Assembly: GCA_949130495.1 (NCBI GenBank) | Contig: OX422218.1 | Coordinates: 40,866,651-40,930,650, forward strand | Length of the DNA: 64,000 nucleotides | Reading direction: 5' to 3' | Source: Sambucus nigra | Taxonomy: Eukaryota > Streptophyta > Magnoliopsida > Dipsacales > Adoxaceae | Part shown: in pieces, positions 52,901 to 63,739 of the stretch | How positions within the stretch are numbered: the stretch's first letter is position 1 | Layout of the letters: each line of letters begins with the position of its first letter | Position numbers and translations under genes: made by a program | Notes under the pieces: generated by a model | Told to the model about the DNA's origin: nothing | Seen by the model: only the letters and a program-made list of their open reading frames with translations | The model's database searches: none

Positions 52901-55900
52901 ACTGCCACAAAACGGTCCCTTACGAGTCACGATCACCTCGCACGGGACCAATGCGACTCGTAGGAACTGACCGCGTAGTCACGGGGCTCCCGGTTTGACT
53001 GTACGATGTGAATTTGCAAAAAATTGGACTTGTGCATAAAAACATGCCATCGAAGGGTGAAAACGTAAAACTGCCACAAAACGGTACCGAAAGAGTCACA
53101 AACACCTCGCACGGGACCAATGTGACTGGTAGGAACCGACCGTGTAGTCACGGGGCTCCCGGTTTGAGTGTACGTCGTGAATTTGCGAAAAATTAGAGTT
53201 AAGCATAAAAACATGCCGTCGAAGGGTGAAAACGTAAAACAGCAACAAAACTCTACCGTAAGAGTCACGAACACCTCGCACCAGACCAATGCGACTCGTA
53301 GGAACCGACCGCGTAGTCACGGAGCTCCCGGCTTGAGTGTACGACGTGAATTTGTAAAAAATTAGACTTGTGCACAAAAAATGCCATCGAATGGTGAAAA
53401 CATAAAGCAGCCACAAAACGGTACCGTAACAGTCACGAACACCTCGCACGGGACCAATGTGACTCGTAGGAACCGATCGCGTAGTCACGGGGTCCCGGTT
53501 TGAGTGTACGGCGTGAATTTTAAAAAATTAGACTTAAGCATAAAAACATGTCACATAAGGGTGAAAACGTAAAACAGCAACAAAACTCTACCGTAAGAGT
53601 CACGAACACCTCACACGGGACCAATGCGACTCGTAGGAACCGACCGCGTAGTCACGGGGATCCCGGGTTGAGTGTACGACGTGAATTTACAAAAAAATAG
53701 ACTTATGCATAAAAACATGCCATCGAAGGGTGAAAACGTAAAAATTCCACAAAAAGGTCCCGTAAGAGTCACGAGCACGTCGCACGGGACCAATGCGACT
53801 CGTAGGAAGTGACCGCGTAGTCACGGGGCTCCCGGTTTGAGTGTATGACGTGAACTTGAAAAAAATTAGACTTAAGCATAAAAACATGCCATCGAAGGGT
53901 GAAAACGTAAAACTGCCACAAAACGGTCCCTTAAGAGTCACGATCACCTCCCACGGGACCAATGCGACTCGTAGGAACTGACCGCGTAGTCACGGGGCTC
54001 CCGGTTTGACTGTACGATGTGAATTTGCAAAAAATTAGACTTGTGCATAAAAACATGCCATCGAAGGGTGAAAACGTAAAACTGCCACAAAACGGTACCG
54101 AAAGAGTCACAAACACCTCGCACGGGACCAATGTGACTCGTAGGAACCGACCGTGTAGTCACGGGGCTCCCGGTTTGAGTGTACGTCGTGAATTTGCGAA
54201 AAATTAGACTTAAGCATAAAAACATGCCGTCGAAGGGTGAAAACGTAAAACAGCCACAAAACTCTACCGTAAGAGTCACGAACAACTCGCACGAGACCAA
54301 TGCGACTCGTAGGAACCGACCGCGTAGTCACGGAGCTCCCGGCTTGAGTGTACGACGTGAATTTGCAAAAAAATAGACTTGCGCACAAAAAATTCCATCG
54401 AATGGTGACAACATAAAGCAGCCACAAAATGATACCGTAACAGTCACGAACACCTCGTACGGGACCAATGTGACTCGTAGGAACCGATCGCGTAGTCACG
54501 GGGTCCCGGTTTGAGTGTACGGCGTGAATTTGAAAAAATTAGACTTAAGCATAAAAACATGTCATCGAAGGGTGAAAACGTAAAACAGCAACAAAACTCT
54601 ACCGTAAGAGTCACGAACACCTCACACGGGTCCAATGCGACTCGTAGGAACCGACCGCGTAGTCACGGGGATCCCGGGTTGAGTGTACGACGTGAATTTA
54701 CAAAAAAATAGACTTATGCATAAAAACATGCCATCGAAGGGTGAAAACGTAAAAATGCCACAAAAAGGTCCCGTAAGAGTCACGAGCACGTCACACGGGA
54801 CCAATGCGACTCGTAGGAAGTGACCGCGTAGTCACGGGGCTCCCGGTTTGAGTGTACGACGTGAACTAGAAAAAAATTAGACTTAAGCATAAAAACATGC
54901 CATCGAAGGGTGAAAACGTAAAACTGCCACAAAACGGTCCCTTAAGAGTCACGATCACCTCGCACGGGACCAATGCGACTCGTAGGAACTGACCGCGTAG
55001 TCACGGGGCTCACGGTTTGACTGTACGATGTGAATTTGCAAAAAATTAGACTTGTGCATAAAAACATGCCATCGAAGGGTGAAAACGTAAAACTGCCACA
55101 AAACGGTACCGAAAGAGTCACAAACACCTCGTACGGGACCAATGTGACTCGTAGGAACCGACCGCGTAGTCACGGGGCTCCCGGTTTGAGTGTACGACGT
55201 GAAGTTACAAGAAATTAGACTTATGCCTAAAAAATTCCATCGAATGGTGACAACATAAAACAACCACAAAACGGCACCGTAAGAGTCATGAACACCTCGC
55301 ACGTGACCAATGTGACTCGTAGGAACCGACCGCGTAGTCACGGGGCTCTCGGTTTGAGTGTACGACGTAAATTTGTAAAAAATAGACTTACGAATAAAAA
55401 CATGCAATCGAAGGATGAAAATGTAAAACAACCACAAAACGGTACCGTCAGAGTCACGAACACCTCGCACGGGAGCAATGTGACTCGTAGGAACCGACCG
55501 CGTAGTCACGGTGCTCACGGTTTGAGTGTACGACGTGAATTTGCCAAAAATTAGACTTAAGCATAAAAACATGGAATCGAAGGGTGAAAAGGTAAAACAG
55601 CGATAAAACGGTACCGTAAGAGTCACGAACACCTCGCACGGGACCAATGCGACTCGTAGGAACCGTCCGCGTAGTCACGGGAATCCCGGTTTGAGTATAC
55701 GACGTGAATTTGCAAAAAAAATAGACTTATGCATAAAAACATGCCATCGAAGGGTGAAAACATAAAACAGCCACAAAACGGTCCCGTAAGAGTCGCGAGC
55801 ACGTCGCACGGGACCAATGCAACTCGTAGGAACCGACCGCGTAGTCACGGGGCTCCCAGTTTGAGTGTACGACGTGAATTTGAAAAAAATTAGACTTAAG

Positions 55901-57530
55901 CATAAAAACATGCCATCGAAGGGTGAAAACGTAAAACTGCCACAAAACGGTCCCTTAAGAGTCACGATCACCTCGCACGGGACCAATGCGACTCGTAGGA
56001 ACTGACCGCGTAGTCTCGGGGCTCCCGGTTTGACTGTACAATGTGAATTTACAAAAAATTAGACTTGTGCATAAAAACATGCCATCGAAGGGTGAAAACG
56101 TAAAACTGCCACAAAACGGTACCGAAAGAGTCACAAACACCTCGCATGGGACCAATGTGACTCATAGGAACCGACCGTGTAGTCACGGGGCTCCCGGTTT
56201 GAGTGTACGTCGTGAATTTGCGAAAAATTAGACTTAAGCATAAAAACATGTCTTCGAAGGGTGAAAACGTAAAACAGCCACAAAACTCTACCGTAAGAGT
56301 CACGAACACCTCGCACGAGACCAATGCGACCCGTAGGAACGGACCGCGTAGTCACGGGGATCCCGGTTTGAGTGTACGACGTGAATTTGCAAAAAATTAG
56401 ACTTAAGCATAAAACCATGCCATCGAAGGGTGAAAATGTAAAACAGCCACAAAACAGTCACGTAAGAGTCACGAACATCTCGCACGAGACCAATGTGACT
56501 CGTAGGAACCGTCCGCGTTGTCACGGGAATCCCGGTTTGAGTGTACGACGTGAATTTGCAAAAAAATAGACTTATGCATAAAAACATGGCATCGAAGGAA
56601 GAAAACGTAAAACAACCACAAAACGGTCCCGTAAGAGTGGCGAGCACGTCACACGGGACCAATGCAACTCGTAGGAACCGACCGCGTAGTCACGGGGCTC
56701 CCAGTTTGAGTGTACGACGTGAATTTGAAAAAATTAGACTTATGCATAAAAACATGTCATCGAAGGCTGAAAACATAAAACTGCCACAAAACGGTCTCGT
56801 AAGAGTCACGAACACCTCGCACGGGACCAATGCGACTCGTAGGAACCGATCGCGTAGTCACGGGGCTCCCGATTTGAGTGTACGACGTGAATTTGCAAAA
56901 AAATAGACTTGTGCACAAAAAATGCCATCGAAGGGTGAAAACGTAAAGCCGCCACAAAATGGTACCGTAACAGTCACGAACACCTCACACGGGACCAATG
57001 TGACTCATAGGAACCGACCGCGTAGTCACGGGGTCCCGGTTTGAGTGTACGGCGTGAATTTGAAAAAATTAGACTTAAGCATAAAAACATGTCATCGAAG
57101 GGTGAAAACGTAAAATAGCAACAACACTCTACCGTAAGAGTCATGAACACCTCGCACGGGACCAATGCGACTCGTAAGAACCGACCGCGTAGTCACGGAG
57201 CTCCCGGTTTGAGTGTACGACGTGAATTTGCAAAAAATTAGACTTGTGCACAAAAAATGCCATCGAATGGTGAAAACATAAAGCAGCCACAAAACGGTAC
57301 CGTAACAGTCACGAACACCTCGCACGGGACCAATGTGACTCGTAGGAACCGATCGCGTAGTCACGGGGTCCCGGTTTGAGTGTACGGCGTGAATTTGAAA
57401 AAATTAGACTTAAGCATAAAAACATGTCATCGAAGGGTGAAAACGTAAAACAGCAACAAAACTCTACCGTAAGAGTCACGAACACCTCACACGGGACCAA
57501 TGCGACTCGTAGGAACCGACCGCGTAGTCA
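49950..57530 (+). repeat. 39-monomer unit, copy 3, with an extra 6-mer module (~7,581 bp)
   Basis: Opens with the same rare cassette as at 35641 and follows copy 1 at an offset of 14,309 bp to about 53 kb. An additional six-monomer module (about 1,011 bp) lies near 53.9-54.9 kb, after which the order matches copy 1 again. Monomer k near 54370 reads attccatcgaatggtgac, an exchange of a g-type segment into a k monomer. Confidence 0.72.
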
Positions 57531-59360
57531 CCGGGATCCCGGGTTGAGTGTACGACGTGAATTTACAAAAAAATAGACTTATGCATAAAAACATGCCATC
57601 GAAGGGTGAAAACGTAAAAATGCCACAAGAAGGTCCCGTAAGAGTCACGAGCACGTCGCACAGGACCAATGCGACTCGTAGGAAGTGACCGCGTAGTCAC
57701 GGGGCTCCCGGTTTGAGTGTACGACGTGAACTTGAAAAAAATTAGACTTAAGCATAAAAACATGCCATCGAAGGGTGAAAACGTAAAACTGCCACAAAAC
57801 GGTCCCTTAAGAGTCACGATCACCTCGCACGGGACCAATGCGACTCGTAGGAACTGACCGCGTAGTCACGGGGCTCTCGGTTTGACTGTACGATGTGAAT
57901 TTGCAAAAAATTAGACTTGTGCATAAAAACATGCCATCGAAGGGTGAAAATGTAAAACTGCCACAAAACGGTACCGAAAGAGTAACAAACACCTCGCACG
58001 GGACCAATGTGACTCGTAGGAACCGACCGTGTAGTCACGGGGCTCCCGGTTTGAGTGTACGTCGTGAATTTGCGAAAAATTAGACTTAAGCATAAAAACA
58101 TGCCGTCGAAGGGTGAAAACGTAAAACAACCACAAAACTCTACCGTAAGAGTCACGAACACCTCACACGAGACCAATGCGACTCGTAGGAACCGACCGCG
58201 TAGTCACGGAGCTCCCGGTTTGAGTGTACGACGTGAATTTGCAAAAAATTAGACTTGTGCACAAAAAATGCCATCGAATGGTGAAAACATAAAGCGGCCA
58301 CAAAATGGTACCGTAACAGTCACGAACACCTCGCACGGGACCAATGTGACTCGTAGGAACCGATCGCGTAGTCACGGGGTCCCGGTTTGAGTGTACGGCG
58401 TGAATTTGAAAAAATTAGACTTAAGCATAAAAATATGTCATCGAAGGGTGAAAACGTAAAACAGAAACAAAACTCTACCGTAAGAGTCACGAACACCTCA
58501 CACGGGACCAATGCGACTCGTAGGAACCGACCGCGTAGTCACGGGGATCCCGGGTTGAGTGTACGACGTGAATTTACAAAAAAATAGACTTATGCATAAA
58601 AACATGCCATCGAAGGGTGAAAACGTAAAAATTTCACAAAAAGGTCCCGTAAGAGTCACGAGCACGTCGTACGGGACCAATGCGACTCGTAGGAAGTGAC
58701 CGCGTAGTCACGGGGCTCCCGATTTGAGTGTACGACGTGAACTAGAAAAAAATTAGACTTAAGCATAAAAACATGCCATCGAAGGGTGAAAACGTAAAAC
58801 TGCCACAAAACGGTCCCTTAAGAGTCACGATCACCTCGCACGGGACCAATGCGACTCGTAGGAACTGACCGCGTAGTCACGGGGCTCCCGGTTTGACTGT
58901 ACGATGTGAATTTGCAAAAAATTAGACTTTTGCATAAAAACATGCCATCGAAGGGTGAAAACGTAAAACTGCCCCAAAACGGTACCGAAAGAGTCACAAA
59001 CACCTCGCACGGGACCAATGTGACTCGTAGGAACCGACCGCGTAGTCACGGGGCTCCCGGTTTGAGTGTACGACGTGAATTTACAAGAAATTAGACTTAT
59101 GCCTAAAAAATTCCATCGAATGGTGACAACATAAAATAGCCACAAAACGGTACCGTAAGAGGTATGAACACCTCGCACGGGACCAATTTGACTCGTTGGA
59201 ACTGACCGCGTAGTCACGGGGCTCTCGGTTTGAGTGTACGACGTGAATTTGCCAAAAAATAGACTTAAGCATAAAAACATGGAATCGAAGGGTGAAAAGG
59301 TAAAACAGTGATAAAACGGTACCGTAAGAGTCACGAACACCTCGCACGGGACCAATGCGA
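57531..59360 (+). repeat. Core-to-right-flank transition (6-mer modules, g, h/i hybrid)
   Basis: Continues the m-n-o-r-k-l-m-n-o order, then g near 59050, then a single monomer (about 59190-59360) that begins as h (ggctctcgg) and finishes as i (gaatttgccaaaaaatag, acatggaatcg). One monomer has been lost by h/i fusion. The 9-mer HOR follows directly. Confidence 0.78.
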
Positions 59361-60879
59361 CTCGTAGGAACCGTCCGCGTAGTCACGGGAATCCCGGTTT
59401 GAGTATACGACGTGAATTTGCAAAAAAATTAGACTTATGCATAAAAACATGGCATCGAAGGGAGAAAACGTAAAACAACCACAAAACGGTCCCGTAAGAG
59501 TGGCGAGCACGTCGCACGGGACCAATGCAACTCGTAGGAACCGACCGCGTAGTCACGGGGCTCCCAGTTTGAGTGTACGACGTGAATTTGAAAAAATTAG
59601 ACTTATGCATAAAAACATGCAATCGAAGGGTGAAAACATAAAACTGTCACAAACCGGTCCCGTAAGAGTCACGAACACCTCGCACGGGACCAATGCGACT
59701 CGTAGGAACCGACCGCGTAGTCACGGCGCTCCCGGTTTGAGTGTACGACGTGAATTTGCAAAAAAATAGACTTGTGCATAAAAACATGCCATCGAAGGGT
59801 GAAAACGTAAAACTTCCACAAAACGGTACCAAAAGAGTCACGAACACCTCGCACGGGACCAATGCGACTCGTAGGAACCGACCGCGTATTCATGGGGCTC
59901 CCGATTTGAGTGTACAACTTGAATTTACAAGAAATAGACTTATGCATAAAAACATGTCATCGAAGGGTGAAAACGTAAAACAACCACAAAACGGTACCGT
60001 AACAGTCATGAGCACCTCGCACGGGACCAATCTGACTCATAGGAACCGACCGCGTAGTCACGGGGCTCCCGGTTTGAGTGTACGGCGTGAATTTGCAAAA
60101 AATTAGACTTGAGCATAAAAACATGCCATCGAAGGGTGAAAACTTAAAACAACCACAAAACTCTACCGTAAGAGTCATGAACACCTCGCATGGGACCAAT
60201 GCGACTCGTAGGAACCGACCGCGTAGTCACGGGGATCCCGGTTTGAGTGTACGACGTGAATTTGCAAAAAAATTAGACTTAAGCATAAAAACATGCCATC
60301 GAAGGGTGAAAATGTAAAACAACCACAAAACGGTACCGTAAGAGCCCCGAACACCTCGCACGGGACCAATGTGACTCGTAGGAACCGACCGCGTAGTCAC
60401 GGGGCTCCCGGTTTGAGTGTACGACGTGAATTTACAAGAAATTAGACTTATGACTAAAAAATTCCATCGAATGGTGACAACATAAAACAACCACAAAACG
60501 GAACCGTAAGAGTCATGAACACCTCGCATGGGACCAATGTGACTCGTAGGAACCGACCGCGTAGTCACGGGGCTCTCGGTTTGAGTGTACGACGTAAATT
60601 TGTAAAAAATACACTTACGCATAAAAACATGCAATCGAAGGATGAAAATGTAAAACAACCACAAAACGGTACCGTCAGAGTCACGAACACCTCGCACGGG
60701 AGCAATGTGACTCGTAGGAACCGACCGCGTAGTCACGCTGCTCACGGTTTGAGTGTACGACGTGAATTTGCCAAAAATTAGACTTAAGCATAAAAACATG
60801 GAATCGAAGGGTGAAAAGGTAAAACAGCGATAAAACGGTACCGTAAGAGTCACGAACACCTCGCACGGGACCAATGCGA
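59361..60879 (+). repeat. 9-mer HOR at the right flank (1,519 bp)
   Basis: Order a-to-i as at 1-3035, more than 50 kb away. It shares with the leftmost copies the c variant ggtaccaaaagag, d with catggggctcccgatttg, and the gctgctcacgg of monomer i. Monomer a here has the ggcatcgaagggag tail typical of the core, so the left end of the unit is itself a recombinant between core and flank types. Confidence 0.88.
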
Positions 60880-61049
60880 CTCGTAGGAACCGTCCGCGTA
60901 GTCACGGGAATCCCGGTTTGAGTATACGACGTGAATTTGCAAAAAAAATAGACTTATGCATAAAAACATGCCATCGAAGGGTGAAAACGTAAAACAGCCA
61001 CAAAACGGTCCCGTAAGAGTCACGAGCACGTCGTACGGGACCAATACAA
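60880..61049 (+). repeat. Hybrid a/m monomer linking 9-mer and 8-mer HORs
   Basis: Begins as monomer a (ccgtccgcg, gggaatccc, gagtatacg) and ends like m (gtcacgagcacgtcg, aatacaa). It joins the two HOR types. Confidence 0.7.
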
Positions 61050-62394
61050 CTCGTAGGAAGCGACCGCGTAGTCACGGGGCTCCCGGTTTGAGTGTACGAT
61101 GTGAACTTGAAAAAAATTAGACTTAAGTATTAAAACATGCCATCGAAGGGTGAAAACGTAAAACTGCCACAAAACGGTCCCTTAAGAGTCACGATCACCT
61201 CGCACGGGAATAATGCGACTCGTAGGAACTGACCGCGTAGTCACGGGGCTCCCGGTTTGACTGTACAATGTGAATTTTGAAAAAATTAGACTTGTGCATA
61301 AAAACATGCCATCGAAGGGTGAAAATGTAAAACTGCCACAAAACGGTACCGAAAGAGTCACAAACACCTCGCACGGGACCAATGTGACTCGTAGGAACCG
61401 ACCGTGTAGTCACGGGGCTCCCAGTTTGAGTGTACGACGTGAATTTGAAAAAATTAGACTTATGCATAAAAACATGCCATCGAAGGGTGAAAAAATAAAA
61501 CTGCCACAAAACGGTCCTGTAAGAGTCACGGACACCTCGCACGGGACCAATTCAACTCGTAGGAACTGACCGCGCAGTCACGGGGCTCCCGATTTGAGTG
61601 TACGACATGAATTTGCAAAAAAATAGACTTGTGCACAAAAAAGGCAATCGAAGGGTGAAAACGTAAAGCAGCCACAAAACGGTACCGTAACAGTCACGAA
61701 CACCTCGCACGGGACCAATGTGACTCGTAGGAACCGACCGCGTAGTCACGGGGTCCCGGTTTGAGTGTACGGCATGAATTTTAAAAAATTAGACTTAAGC
61801 ATAAAAAAATGTCATCGAAGGGTGAAAACGTAAAATAGCAACAAAACTCTACCGTAAGAGTCACGAACACCTCGTACGGGACCAATGCGACTCGTAGGAA
61901 CCGACCGCGTAGTCACGGGGGTCCCGGTTTGTGTGTACGACGTGAATTTGAAAAAAATTAGACTTGTGCACAAAAAATGCCATCGAAGGGTGAGAACGTA
62001 AAGCATCGACAAAACGGTACTCTAACAGTCACGAACACCTCGCACGGGACCAATGTGACTCGGAGGAACCGACCGCGTAGTCACGGGGTCCCGGTTTGAG
62101 TGTACGGCCTGAATTTGAAAAAATCAGACATAAGCATAAAAACATGTCATCGAAGGGTGAAAACGTAAAACAACAACAAAACTCTACCGTAAGAGTCACG
62201 AAAACCTCGCACGGGACCAATGCGACTCGTAGGAACCGACCGCATAGTCACGGGGATCCCGGTTTGAGTGTACGACGTGAATTTACAAAAAAATAGACTT
62301 ATGCATAAAAACATGCCATCGAAGGGTGAAAACGTAAAAATGCCACAAAACGGTCCCGTAAGAGTCACGAGCACGTCGCACGGGACCAATACAA
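61050..62394 (+). repeat. 8-mer HOR, copy 1 (1,345 bp)
   Basis: Eight monomers in the order n-o-j-k-l-k-l-m, starting at aagcgaccg. The block repeats at a constant 1,345-bp offset. The internal k-l-k-l part is a dimeric sub-repeat. Private variants include acttaagtattaaaac in n, gcacaaaaaaggc in k and cagacataagc in the second l. Confidence 0.9.
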
Positions 62395-63739
62395 CTCGTA
62401 GGAAGCGACCGCGTAGTCACGGGGCTCCCGGTTTGAGTGTACGACGTGAACTTGAAAAAAATTAGACTTAAGTATTAAAACATGCCATCGAAGGGTGAAA
62501 ACGTAAAACTGCCACAAAACGGTCCCTTAAGAGTCACGATCACCTCGCACGGGACCAATGCGACTCGTAGGAACTGACCGCGTAGTCACGGGGCTCCCGG
62601 TTTGACTGTACAATGTGAATTTAGAAAAAATTAGACTTGTGCATAAAAACATGCCATCGAAGGGTGAAAATGTAAATCTGCCACAAAACGGTACCGAAAG
62701 AGTCACAAACACCTCGCACGGGACCAATGTGACTCGTAGGAACCGACCGTGTAGTCACGGGGCTCCCAGTTTGAGTGTACGACGTGAATTTGAAAAAATT
62801 AGACTTATGCATAAAAACATGCCATCGAAGGGTGAAAAAATAAAACTGCCACAAAACGGTCCTGTAAGAGTCACGGACACCTCGCACGGGACCAATTCAA
62901 CTCGTAGGAACTGACCGCGCAGTCACGGGGCTCCCGATTTGAGTGTACGACATGAATTTGCAAAAAAATAGACTTGTGCACAAAAAAGGCAATCGAAGGG
63001 TGAAAACGTAAAGCAGCCACAAAACGGTACCGTAACAGTCACGAACACCTCGCACGGGACCAATGTGACTCGTAGGAACCGACCGCGTAGTCACGGGGTC
63101 CCGGTTTGAGTGTACGGCGTGAATTTTAAAAAATTAGACTTAAGCATAAAAAAATGTCATCGAAGGGTGAAAACATAAAATAGCAACAAAACTCTACCGT
63201 AAGAGTCACGAACACCTCGTACGGGACCAATGCGACTCGTAGGAACCGACCGCGTAGTCACGGGGGTCCCGGTTTGTGTGTACGACGTGAATTTGAAAAA
63301 AATTAGACTTGTGCACAAAAAATGCCATCGAAGGGTGAGAACGTAAAGCATCGACAAAACGGTACTCTAACAGTCACGAACACCTCGCACGGGACCAATG
63401 TGACTCGGAGGAACCGACCGCGTAGTCACGGGGTCCCGGTTTGAGTGTACGGCCTGAATTTGAAAAAATCAGACATAAGCATAAAAACATGTCATCGAAG
63501 GGTGAAAACGTAAAACAACAACAAAACTCTACCGTAAGAGTCACGAAAACCTCGCACGGGACCAATGCGACTCGTAGGAACCGACCGCATAGTCACGGGG
63601 ATCCCGGTTTGAGTGTACGACGTGAATTTACAAAAAAATAGACTTATGCATAAAAACATGCCATCGAAGGGTGAAAACGTAAAAATGCCACAAAACGGTC
63701 CCTTAAGAGTCACGAGCACGTCGCACGGGACCAATACAA
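62395..63739 (+). repeat. 8-mer HOR, copy 2 (1,345 bp)
   Basis: Near-identical to copy 1, including all the private variants. Differences I noticed: gtacgacgtg against gtacgatgtg in n, aatttagaaaaaatt against aattttgaaaaaatt in o, and ggtcccttaag against ggtcccgtaag in the final m. Confidence 0.9.
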
